Assembly: GCA_963682025.1 (NCBI GenBank)
Contig: OY821521.1
Location: forward strand, 119,575,520 to 119,639,519
Origin: Cordilura impudica
Lineage: Eukaryota; Arthropoda; Insecta; Diptera; Scathophagidae
Direction: 5' to 3'
DNA length: 64,000 nt
The notes beneath the pieces were generated by a model, which ran no database searches, was not told the origin of the DNA, and saw only the letters and a list, made by a program, of their open reading frames with translations. A program made the position numbers and the translations under genes. Positions 32,028-42,670 of the stretch are shown here, piece after piece (the stretch's first letter is position 1; each line of letters begins with the position of its first letter).

Positions 32028-34246
32028 CGTTTAATAATTTAAGGACTTTACTACAATGCCATAGCTCCTTTAATTTTTCATACACAACGGAATTGGAAAT
32101 AGGTGATATAATTTCAGAACTTGATGCAACGAAAAGTTGTGGACATGATGGAATTTCACCTAAAATGATGATAGTATGTAAGGAGGTCAGTTCTTCATAT
32201 TTATCAAAACTTAACCAAATGATTGATACTTCAACGTATCTTGATAATCTGAAAATGGCAAAAATTGTTCCAGTACCGAAAGAATCCAATGCTACACTTA
32301 TAGAAAAATTTAGGCCAATAGCTTTATTACCAATAATTGACAAGATATTTGAAAAGATACTATATAGGGCAATTCCATAAAAATGTCAACTTTGACGAAA
32401 AAAATTTTTTTTTCATATATATGAAGTAAGTTTAAAAATATATTAAAATGTTCCAAGTTTCATAATGTAATTTCTTACAAGTATTCTAGATTATAAAATA
32501 ATTAGAAAATTTATTTGTTTACTAAATTTTCTTTTAATACATGTTTAAGAAGCTTTAGTCATTCCGTCACAGTCATTCCGTCACGTCAAATGACAGTTAA
32601 TAACTTAAACACTATCATAGCTAAGTAGCTCTGAATTATAATTTTATATTGCTTATATATCATATGTAAAATATTCATTAGTTTAAAAACTGACTAGCTT
32701 CTTAATTGACAAAAGTTCCTAGGTTTTAATACCAGGACAGAGTCATGGTAGCAAAAATGTCGTTCCGTCACACAATAAGAAATTACTCAAAAATAAAAGA
32801 ATAAAATAGTGAAAAAATTGTTTATAAGTTTTTTTAAAATCTCTTACTCATTAACAATCATTTTCAAACTGAAGAATGAATTTTCAATTGAAAATAGCTT
32901 TGTGAAATAGCCTTAACTTCAATTTTTCAACTCAAAATGTCATTCTGTCACATATGGAATTGCCCTATAAGCAATTGTCGACATATTTGGATACAAACAA
33001 TTTGCTATATGATTGCCAATATGGCTTTAAAAAGGGATGTGGCACAGAAGAAGCTGTAATAAACGTAGTATATAGTATATGCAAAGGTTTGGATGATGGT
33101 TTTAGTGGTGTAGCTGGCATATTTTATGACTTCTCCAAAGCGTTTGATCTTGTTGATCATGATATATTGATTCAGAAATTAAAATATTATGGTGTAAATG
33201 GAGAAAGCTTAGTTTTATTAAAGAGCTACTTGACCAATAGGAAACAGTATGTTGAGCTTAATTGCAAAAGAAGTTTTATAGGTTATGTTGAATATGGAGT
33301 TCCACAAGGAAGTGTGTTGGGCCCATTGTTGTTTAAAATTTATCTTAACGATATAATAAATCTCAATTTATTTGGAAAAATAGTTATGTATGCTGATGAC
33401 ATAAGTCTTTTTTATCCTTACAAACACGAAGTTGCCTTAAGAGCTCACATGGAGTACTATGCTGCGATCATTATGGAGAATGCGAGGTTAAATAAATTGG
33501 TATTAAATGCAGAAAAAACAAAGTTATTGCGATTCAGGCCGTACTTAATCCACAACCAAGAATTTAGCATTTGGGTAGATGGAAAGCAAGTACTTGAAAG
33601 TGATTCTATAAAATATCTTGGTATACACCTACAAAGTAATCTTTCATGGGATGTTCATATTGAAAACCTAAGGTTAAAAGTATTATCTGTTGTTGGAATT
33701 TTATACAAATTTAAAAATAAGTTTAACATAAGAACCAAGTTAGTTATTTATCAAGCCTTAATACATAGTCACCTTAACTATTTGCCCATTATATATGGTC
33801 ACAAAAAAACAAATGCGTTTAAATCGCTGCAAAGAGCTCAAAACAGAGCATTGAAAACGGTTTTTAATCTGCCTTTGACTTACTCGACGGTATCTCTGTA
33901 TAAAAATGTATCGTTGACAATTCTTCCAATATATGGCTTATATAGAATGCAACTTATGATCTACGTTTTTAAATCGCTAAATAATATTGGCCATCATACA
34001 ATTTGCTTTTCAAGGAATCAAACAGTTTTTAACACAAGAATAATTATGAACTTGAGAATTGCTAGGTGTAGATTGGAAAAAACAAAGCAAAGAGTTGAAT
34101 ACACTGGTAGTTTGGAATATAATAATCTTCCCCAATATCTTAAAAATATTGAACGAATTTCTGAATTCTACTGTAATACATATTTGTATGTACATAGTTA
34201 TTTTTTTTTTTTTGTTTTCTCTCTTTTCCTTTTAATTATAACATAA
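32028..34246 (+). pseudogene. Non-LTR reverse transcriptase, split by a MITE
   Basis: The N-terminal part (32028-32366) has DATKSCGHDGISPKM and KFRPIALLPIIDKIFEKI. After the 599-bp MITE the same frame continues with YGFKKGCGTEEAV, FYDFSKAFDLVDHD, GVPQGSVLGPLLF, the catalytic YADD in KIVMYADDISLF (~33388), and LGIHLQSNLSWDVHI. The C-terminal third lacks a clear zinc motif. The flanking TATA duplication shows that the reading frame was continuous before the MITE arrived. It catalyses target-primed reverse transcription in intact relatives. Jockey and CR1 cannot be told apart by eye. Confidence 0.82.
32367..32965. mobile_element. MITE (599 bp) with perfect TIR GGGCAATTCCATA, TSD TATA
   Basis: Perfect 13-bp inverted ends GGGCAATTCCATA / TATGGAATTGCCC, flanked by TATA (32363-32366, 32966-32969). 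A subterminal motif GTCATTCCGTCAC recurs at ~32562, ~32576, ~32758 and ~32940 with small changes, as in binding-site arrays of DNA transposons. No coding capacity. Confidence 0.8.
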
Positions 34247-34579
34247 AATGAACATTTATATTTCTTTTTTATTTTATATTTTTTTTTGTTATTTTTGAAG
34301 CTGTATATATATTATATTGTTAAAGTTGTATATTATTATTTATTGCCAACTCGCCTCAATAATGTCTACGACGCTGGGGCACAACACATTGTTAACTTAA
34401 TATTATTATGAATAAAATAAATAAATTCTTGTTTTGCAACCCAAAGCGTAGAGTTTAATTAAAACGGAAAGACACGGTTTAAGTGCCGATTGTTTTACCA
34501 AAGAAAAACTACATTCAATTCAGTTTATGTGCTGATATTGAAAACGATTTTATAATTTCACAACTAAGTGAATTGAACA

Positions 34580-36372
34580 GCTCCCATCTTTTCTTATTGT
34601 TCTTTTTTATACACAGTCCACATCGGTCCGTACACCGTGATCTACTATCATATTTATATATAAAAAGAAAATGCAAAAACAAACCACCCCTTCATTCATT
34701 TCTTTCTTTAAAAAAAACATTAAAATTATTAATACTACTATACATAATTAACTAACTAACTACTATCTAACTAAACCTATCACTCCCAACACATTGCTCC
34801 CATCCCTATATAGAGCCGAGGATGGAAGCAATTTGGCTACCAATATGTACCAAACTGCTACTTAACAAACTAATCTACCCCACTCCTAAATAAGCAACCA
34901 AAATTCCCAAAAATAACCAAAACAATCAATGAAAATTAACCGCACGTTTCGACAAACTCAACGATCAAAAATAAATAAAACAGTAATCGGCTACACAACA
35001 AAATTATGATTCTCCAATCGATCCAATTACTCTAAAAATTAACTAACTCGAAAGCTCGAAAAAAACAAAACAAAGTAAAGCAAGTAACTATCTACCCCTG
35101 GTAAATAGTAAAAAAACTAACTATTTAAAAAAACTAACAATTCGGCCTAATGCCGGAACGATTTTTGGTCCGAAGACCGGCTGCGCCATTAATGTTATAG
35201 TCCCTGAATCCCAAAAGACCAAGGACTAATCTAAATTCCCTAATACCCTAACAGTCGTCTGTTATATTCTGTTATTATACTCTGTTATTAACGTTATAGT
35301 CTTAAACAGCTGAAACGAAAGAACTGACGCATCCTACCAGCTGCGCCATTAATGTTAGGTCCTAAAAGCCTAAAAAAGAGATCCCTAATAGGCCCTAACC
35401 GCGTGTTTGCCTGTTACGTTTTAGCGCTGGCAGGCGCTGTCTATCAACGCCCAAACGGCGTTTATGAAGCTGAAAAGTAAAGGAAAACGCTTCGTGTACC
35501 TCTTTGGTAACTTAGCGCAGAGCTCGTCTTATCAGCTACTGCTCTAGAGTTTCACATTTTATTATACTTATTTCATAAACAGTACCAACAACAAAAATAA
35601 CAATTTCTTAAAATTAAAATAATGATAACAACAATAGCAATGAACTAAATAATGCGGAAATTAAATTGTGTGGATAAAAAGAGAAACATAAACAATAATA
35701 AAAATAAATCGTGAGAAAAAAAAAGAGACATACATTTTCATGGTCGCGACCTACTGCAACCACTCTGCTTAACATACGCGGAAGTTTACCAAAAAAAACT
35801 AAGTCAATGTTATTGCACAAAAATGGAATAACAGAACATTGCAAAAAGAATATTCATAAAAAAAACTTAGCACACGACAACACAAAAAAAAATTAAAACA
35901 AAACGCAACACCTGTCAACGCGGAACAATATCGTATTGCCCCACATTGGAGGTGACAAAAAAAAAAACAAGCAAAAAAGATAGCGTATGGTAACTTACGT
36001 TACCATGCCAAATTGGGTTACAGCAAATCGCGGCTGAAAATGTATGTTTTGTGAATAAACATTTAATAATTACGCTCGAGAAAAATCGACCGTCAATAAT
36101 TAAATGCACTTATGTTTTCAGCTATGGTTAATTGCAGTATTGTTATTGTTTTGCATTACTATTATTGTTTCTATTATATACTATATTATTATTAATTACA
36201 TACTATATTACTAATAAACTGCCTATTATATATCATATTGCTATCAATTTAATTAATTTAGTTAATTTATTAATTACATTATTATTATTTTTGCTACGTA
36301 TTGCTATATTATTATATCATAACCTCCTATTTTCCTATTGTAACTATACATGTGAAACCCCGTTTCACAACA
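34580..36372 (-). repeat. Repeat X, copy B
   Basis: From 34612 it matches 23190-24569. It carries ~405 bases (35709-36113) absent from copy A; the junctions share ATG-type microhomology, so either copy may be the altered one. It starts with the CTCCCATCTTTTCTTAT motif directly after the BEL LTR. Non-coding. Confidence 0.7.
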
Positions 36373-36750
36373 GTAGGTAAACAGGGAATATTACAGGAAC
36401 GCACAATTTTTTTTTTTTAACTTATCTATAGTATTAATAGGCTAGGCGATTCCTTGTAACCGATGTTTTGTTCTACCGTATTTGTATTTTATAAATGGAT
36501 TTTTAATAAAAATAAAGCAATCATGTAGGATGAAAATTGGTAATTTTCTTATGTTTTATTGTTTTTAAACTGCAAATTGTAAACATTTGCGGGTAAAATT
36601 GATTGATACATTCGTGGTTCTAGAAAATTTGTATCGTTATGATAATTATTCCTTGAATGAATTTTATGTTATACTTTAACATAACAAAGTAAAACTTTTT
36701 ACTAACTGTGTTTTTAAATTCAAGAATTATAATAAAGAATATACAAAGTA
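36373..36750. other. AT-rich spacer, nothing recognised
   Basis: No ORF, repeat family or RNA gene recognised between X_B and the TIR element. Confidence 0.5.
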
Positions 36751-38479
36751 CCCTACAAGAACAGTGACGGTCATTTGGCCGGTGATATGACCGTCACTAC
36801 TGACTGAAGTGTCGGTCATCGCGTAGAACAAAGTTTCTATCATTTTATTAAGGCAAATATGCCGAAACTGACCGAAACTTTTGTGTACATGTGATTTTGC
36901 ATCTTACTCTAACCTATGAAAGTATGTAAACCATATAATATATATCTGAACTGCTCACTCTACCGCTGTTTAGTAGTCAACGATGATGGATACATACATC
37001 ATCGTTGACCGGTCATACTTGATTATAATGAAACACGACTTATTTTTTATTTATTTATTGTATTAAAAATCAAATTCAAAATTAAAAATAAACATTAAAT
37101 ATTAAAAACACAACAATATCAATATTGTGTAACAATATATTTCAAATCCAGCTGATGTTATAAATTACTGTAGCTGATGTAAATAAATAAATAAAAATAT
37201 AGCATCACTAATTCCGAAACGTGGTGATAACTTTGAGACAATGTTGAAACAGGACAATGGGCTTAACTTAAAACAGATATTTAAACAACTTTGCTGACTT
37301 TTCACTCGAAACATCCCTAAACTCAATAGAAATTTCCGGTAATGGGCCTTAGTGCAATCAGTAGTTTCTTAAAGAAAACAATTTATTATAACACTTACAT
37401 ATATACATATCACCAATTTATATTAAAGCTTACCTTTTGAGTGTTGTGAATTAACAATTTCGGCCAAACCTGATACAATTCATTTGGAAATTTGATGAGT
37501 AAAAGATGTATCCATTCAAATACTGCTACCTTTGTTTGTACAGAACGGTGTGTGAGATATTGTGATAATACCTCCATAAATTAATTTGTTCAATATTCTG
37601 AGATCTTTGTTCTTTTGAAGAAACTAATTTCATTTCATATTATCAACATCATATTCCAGATACTGTATTCCAGAATGGCATAAATTAAAACATTCAAATA
37701 TTAAAACAAACTCCCATATCCATGTTATGGCAACAGACTGAAAGATAGATATAAGGATTATTGTAAAATTATGCAAAGAAGATTTACTTTGTTTCTAGCT
37801 GCAATTTTTAATAAAATGTCATTGCATTACCTTAATAAGTTCATTTGGTGATTGCGCATGTATTAACAATATATTTATAGTGTCTTCCATGCGCACTTAA
37901 CTGGATTCATTACGAATCGATTTAATAAACTGTGTCAGCGTTGTTTCACACAATTATATTTCTTGTGTATTATCTTCCAACATCATAAAAAGTCCATCAA
38001 TAATATCAAATAGATAACCATATTATTTTCTGGTACAGCATTCACAATCGAAATCCAGGATATAACATATTGTCGCACAATATAATTCTTTACACAAATG
38101 CGTTTCCTAAGAGGTATAAAAGTTCTATATTGAAAGTTTGTGAAGATTCTACAGCAATATCTTTAAGTTAACGATCCAACAGGAATAGGCCACAAGCGAG
38201 CAAAAAATAAATTGTGGAAGGGTATAATGGAGGGACGTGCGACCACAATTGAGAATGGCACTTATGAATTCACTGACATATTTTGAAGAATCCTAAAGTA
38301 ACAACAAAAATTAACTTGAACTTTTAATTTAATTAATTACTTACCTTTCCTAAACCTTAAGAAAAACAACTCTACAACAGCAACAATGACAGTCGTATGT
38401 TTTTAAATAGAAAAAACTGCAAGTGTGTTAGTACAAAAATTGTTTATGTTTTAGTTTCAGTCATTTATTTCTTGTAGGG
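36751..38479. mobile_element. TIR element carrying Vac14 gene fragments, copy 1 (1729 bp)
   Basis: Ends are CCCTACAAGAA and TTCTTGTAGGG (perfect 11-bp TIR), flanked by TA on both sides. Next to the left TIR is a second inverted repeat, AGTGACGGTCAT / ATGACCGTCACT (36761-36796). Copy 2 lies at 60212-61858 in the same orientation. The middle is a piece of host gene on the reverse strand. No transposase is present, so it must be mobilised in trans. The superfamily is undetermined. Confidence 0.82.
37434..38190 (-). pseudogene. Vac14: Vac14 (PIKfyve-complex scaffold) gene fragment with intron
   Basis: Reverse-strand reading gives pieces collinear with the HEAT/ARM region of Vac14: LKDIAVESSQTFNIE (~38140), RICVKN (~38095), ISWISIVNAVPENNM (~38050), DGLFMMLEDNTQEI (~37985), INILLIHAQSPNELIK (37831-37880), then after a 93-bp intron (37738-37830, GT..AG) VAITWIWEF, and MEVLSQYLTHRSVQTKVAV with EWIHLLLIKFPNELY up to a second GT donor at 37432-37433. 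Vac14 scaffolds PIKfyve and Fig4 to make PI(3,5)P2. Stops and one-base shifts interrupt the frame (e.g. in LDR*LKDI and QEI*LCE), so it is not a working gene. Presence of the introns shows capture at DNA level. Confidence 0.85.
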
Positions 38480-38670
38480 TAATAATGTATTTGACTAAAT
38501 ATGATTACTTAACACAATATAGAAAAATAACCACAAGTAATGATCTACACTTTTTCCACTTGTATTTCAGAAAGCATCAATTGATTTTTATAAATGAAAT
38601 TATCATATGTTTCAAAAAACATCAAATATTTTAAATGTATTTCAGAAACAAACCTTTTTTAATGTTTTTT
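38480..38670. other. AT-rich spacer, nothing recognised
   Basis: No coding or repeat signal beyond AT-richness. Confidence 0.4.
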
Positions 38671-38947
38671 GATGTGTAAACATCTATGCGCTCAGGGGGG
38701 TAAAAATCTATTTCATAATACAATCACAAAAACAGCGTAAGGGAAAATCGGTGTGAGGTATATGTAAGTGTATTGGTACAAAGATTATGATTTAAATTTA
38801 TTTAGCTGATTCAACAACAAACAGAAAGCGCCATGAATGTATAGCAAACAACTGCAACCATCAAGTATAACAATCATAGCAGTTGCGTGCTACACATAGA
38901 TGGCGCTTACTGTTTGATTTAAATTGATGTGTAGATGTTTACACATC
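38671..38947. mobile_element. Fold-back MITE-like element (277 bp), TIR GATGTGTAAACATCTA
   Basis: Perfect 16-bp inverted repeats at 38671-38686 and 38932-38947. Inside is a second, longer imperfect hairpin at ~38818-38918 (arms ~38 nt with CAAACAG, AGCGCCAT, GTATAGCA and their complements, loop ~25 nt). No target duplication is evident. Confidence 0.6.
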
Positions 38948-39756
38948 TCCAAAACGTTTACTTTCTTTTGATTTTAGGAAAGATTGAGGGTAAAACCAAA
39001 TAAGAGTGTTAAGTTATACTATGCCGAATCTTTAATACCCTCCACCTGGGTTTAACGTTTACAGTAATATCTATCTATCATAAATGTAAACAAAATATTT
39101 AAAAAGTAACCAATCTGATAAACACATTACTAAATTATTACAGCAAACACAATGGATTTTTAGCATATTTTAAGTTTTGCCAGGTAAATGTTTTATTATG
39201 TGAATGCGTGTGATTTCACCAGACAGGCGGTCTTCGCTTTATCGCTTTATGGGGTCGCAAATTCATTTCTCGATGCGTTATAAACGGAATGACAAACTGA
39301 TATAAGATCTGAAAAAAAAACTGATTATCGGTAGTGGGAAATATAAAAAAACGACTAAAACAAAAACAGAGCTTTTAAAATATAACACATGGACAAGTAT
39401 TCCGAAAAAGATCCGAAATTAAAAAAAAAATATTTTTGCTATCTTTTATTGACTTAAAAATTATCAAACGTCCAGACTGAAACTACTACTCGATTTGATG
39501 TTGAGATCAGCAAAAAAAGGCTTTGTAGTAGGGACAATGACTTTTTTATGATTTTTATTATTCTTAAGCAGAAATAAACGATTTTTTGATTTCTATTTTT
39601 TCGAGCAAATATAAAAATCAAACATAGGCAAAACAAATAAATGTATTAATTTCAATATAATAATTCAATGTAATAATTTTATTACAATTGCCGATACTTA
39701 ACCTTTAAATTCTAATACCATTTGAATTTAAATTTAATTGTTGTTTATAACAGTAT
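38948..39756. other. Spacer without recognised gene
   Basis: Short AT-rich frames only; I see no protein family, RNA gene or repeat shared with the rest of the window. Confidence 0.5.
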
Positions 39757-40222
39757 TTATACCCTATACCACCATGTGGTTAGGGTATAATGACTTTGTG
39801 CTGATGCCTGTAACTATCAAAAATATTTGATCTAGACACATCTTTAATTATACCGATCGACTCAGAATCACTTTCTGAGTCGATTCAGCGATGTTCGTCC
39901 GTCTCTGTGTGTCCATGTAAGCCTTGTAATCAAACTACAGATCGCAAATATGAATATATTTTGATGAAATGTGATATATAAGTTTCTATCGGCCATGAAT
40001 AAACCCTATAGGACAATTATTAGTCATAGCCCCCATATAAAGCTGCTTCCTGATCTTCACTTAAATCTATCAAAAAACAAAAATATTGCACAGATTTTTC
40101 TCAAATTTGTTATTTGCCTCACCGAATATGGTCGGGATCGGTCCGAAGACAAAAAAATTAATAACAATTCCACTTAAATTTGGGTTTGTTTTAGAAATAG
40201 GGACTATAATTTTCTTACTTGT
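39757..40222 (-). mobile_element. mini-me/DINE-1-like element, copy 2 (466 bp)
   Basis: Reverse-oriented relative of 11885-12655 with the same ends (TTATACCC...ACTTGT on the + strand). It keeps the terminal CCCTATACC hairpin and has an internal perfect 12-bp-arm hairpin ATCGACTCAGAA / TTCTGAGTCGAT (39858-39886). The GGAC run is reduced to two units. Confidence 0.65.
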
Positions 40223-40419
40223 TTTTATAATTATTTATTGTTTTCTTTTTACAATGATCAAAGTTGAACTGTGCAGACCAATGCTACCAAGTCAAGGGGT
40301 AAAGTAAAATTTTTCGGTGTGGCCACTAAAAGAAGGCACAATGCAAGATACAACCCTGTTTGAATTCATGACTGAAGTTGCCGAGGGAGAAAAATCAAGT
40401 TTATTGATTGGACAGCACC

Positions 40420-40427
40420 TATAAAAG
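40420..40427 (+). promoter_or_regulatory. TATA box of the giant LTR
   Basis: TATAAAAG, only ~155 bp from the LTR start; conserved at 54665 in the 3' LTR. A start ~30 bases downstream would make U3 very short. A splice-donor-like CCGGTGAGCA follows at ~40456, so the transcript may begin with a short first exon. Inferred from sequence only. Confidence 0.55.
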
Positions 40428-40971
40428 GCAGCACTGAAAGAGATTCTTTCCTTTTCCGGTGAGCAGCTAAGAGATACTGAGGTGTAACAAAAAAAAAAAG
40501 ACGGATAAGTATCGAAGAAAATCCACACGATCTTCCACCGAAATTAAAACAAAGTGATCTCTGCTGAAGTATAAAGCCTAGAGGGAGGCCACCCATCTCA
40601 TCGCATCGCTGGTTGCCAACAGGAGAACCATAGAGACACCAGGTATCGTAGTTCAGGCTGGATTTCATTTCCAACATTTACAAAACTCTGCCAACAAGAA
40701 GAACTTCACCAAGTTATAAGTGATCAGGAGTACCAAACCTCCAAATGCCCAAGTAACAACAGCGATAGTACCGATCTGCCATCAACAATAGAACCGAATT
40801 TACACCAATTGGCCCTGGCCAAGGGCAGTGGTTTAAGCTGGGCTACAATAACAAACCATTAGCGGCAGATGTTGGGCAAAAGATGAAGCAGTAGCAGAAT
40901 TAAAGTTCCACCAAGCTACAAATACCTACAACACCTGTTAGGCAAAAGGCCGCGAGAAAACAACATTAAAT

Positions 40972-41190
40972 AGTCATCTGTAAAATCATCCAACTGTTCC
41001 GTCATCCATCTTCAAAGACATTCATTAATAAAATTAGTCATCTGTAAAATCATCCAACTGTTCCGTCATCCATCTTCAAAGACATTCACCAATAAAATTA
41101 GCCATCTGTAAAATCATCCAACTGTTCCGTCATCCATCTTCAAAGACAAACACCAATAACATCAGTCATCTGTAACATCATCTAGCATAC
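40972..41190 (+). repeat. 64-bp tandem repeats in the giant LTR
   Basis: Units start at 40972, 41036 and 41100 with a partial fourth at ~41164 (TCATCTGTAAAATCATCCAA core). The 3' LTR has four full units (~55214-55450), one shortened. Unit number thus differs between LTRs of one element. Confidence 0.85.
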
Positions 41191-41509
41191 CATCCATCCT
41201 TAATAGCAGGCGCCAGCGGAACAGACACCCTCATGAGACACCATCACCGGAAGCGGAATAGCCAACATAAACCAAGATAAGTCAAAAAAATATATATATA
41301 TAAAACTTATATATATATAAAACACGCGCACCTTGTGGTAAAGGGCGAAATTTTCCGTAAACGAAATTAGTGTAAAGATAGCAAAATCTTGCTAAAACAC
41401 GAAATTGAATTTACCTTTTTGAAGAAAAATAGCGAAATTTCGCAAAAAACCCCCCAAAATTAAATTACCTTTTTGAAACACGGGGCAATTTGTTTCCAGA
41501 AGCAGAGTT

Positions 41510-42670
41510 GGACCTTTATTTTTTTGTAATTTAAAGTTAATTTTGCCAAAATCTAAATTACACATACCCATCTTAACACCTGCAAAAATTTATCAATAAT
41601 TCGAATTTACGTGTCCTTTTTTTTAATCTAAATTTTATTTCGCCATAATCTAAAATATACCTACCCACTTTAAAATCTGCAAAAAATTATTAATACTAAT
41701 TTATTTGCTGTCTAATTTAATAAAATTTCGCCTTTGTCTTAATTATACTTACCTATTTGGAAACCTGCGAAAATTTATAAATAATTCAAATTTACTTACC
41801 TTCTTGTAATTTAAATTAAATTTAGCCATTATCTAAATTACACATACCCATCTTAAAACCTGCGAAAATTTATAAATAATTAAAATTTATTTACTTTCTT
41901 GTAATTTAAATTAAATTTAGCCATTATCTAAATTATACATACCCATCTTAAAACCTGCGAAAATTTATAAATAATTCAAATTTGCTTACCTTCTTGTAAT
42001 TTAAATCAAATTTAGCCATTATCTAAATTACACATACTCATTTTAAAATCTGCAAAAATTTATCAAAGATTCGAATTTACTTACCTTTTTTTTATCTAAA
42101 TTTAATTTCGCCACAATCTAAAATATACCTACCCATATTAAAATCTGCAAAAATTTATCAAAGATTCGAATTTACTTACCTTTTTTTTAATCAAAAGTTA
42201 ATTTCACCATAACCTAAAATATACATACCCATTTTAAAATCTGCAAAATTTCTTAATACGAATTTATGTACTGCCTAATTTATTAAAATTTCGCTTTAGT
42301 CTAAATTGTACTTATCTATTTGGAAACCTACAAAAATTTACCAATAATTCAAATTTGCTTACCCTTGTTGTAATTTAAATTTAAATTAGCCTGAATCTAA
42401 ATTACACATACTCATTTTGAAACCTGCAAAAATTTATCAATAAGTCAAATTTACTTACCTTTTTGTAATTTAAATTTAATTTAGCCTTAATCTAAATTAC
42501 ATATTCTCATTTTGAAGTCTGAAAAATTCACAGATAATTCAAATTTACTTACCTTTCTTTAATTTAATTTAGCCTTAATCTAAATTACACAGACTCATTT
42601 TGAAATCTGCAATATTCACCGATACTTCAAATTTACTTAACTTTTTAAATTTAATTTTGCCATAATTTAA
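41510..42670 (+). repeat. ~94-bp AT-rich tandem repeats in the giant LTR (about 12 units)
   Basis: Each unit has TCTAAATTACACATACCCAT, then CCTGCAAAAATTTATCAA and AATTTACTTACCTTTTTGTA. Start-to-start spacing is 90-100 bp. The same array, slightly shorter, lies at 55563-56550. CTTACC/ACTTACCTT in each unit resembles reverse-strand splice donors, probably by chance. Confidence 0.85.

Larger units (their letters stand above)
32028..34424 (+). mobile_element. 5'-truncated jockey/CR1-like non-LTR element, TSD ATTCT
   Basis: Inserted in the BEL 3' LTR; ATTCT at 32023-32027 and 34425-34429. It ends in an AATAAAATAAATAA tail. Only the RT-side ORF is present; no endonuclease domain, so it is 5' truncated. 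A MITE splits the RT. Confidence 0.85.
25779..34579 (+). mobile_element. BEL/Pao LTR retrotransposon with env-like ORF; 3' LTR nested
   Basis: LTRs are at 25779-26373 and 31583-34579, the latter holding a 2.4-kb non-LTR element. LTR ends are TGTTTATA...GAACA, the PBS is tRNA-Trp type, and GGGGGGAG precedes the 3' LTR. Gag has the DUF1759-type BEL domain; Pol has DSGSQ protease and BEL-type RT and RNase H. The 5' LTR lacks its first ~4 bases and no target duplication is visible, so one edge has been rearranged. Confidence 0.88.
31583..34579 (+). repeat. BEL 3' LTR, interrupted by a non-LTR element
   Basis: The two LTR parts are 31583-32027 and 34425-34579, with ATTCT duplicated at the breakpoint. 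Begins TGTTTATACAT after the G-rich purine tract at 31573-31580. Confidence 0.87.

Noticed and set aside
37434..38190. A functional Vac14 gene on the reverse strand
   Set aside because: Stops and frame breaks are present, only a middle segment is there, the same broken piece recurs at 60.8-61.6 kb, and both lie within TIR boundaries.
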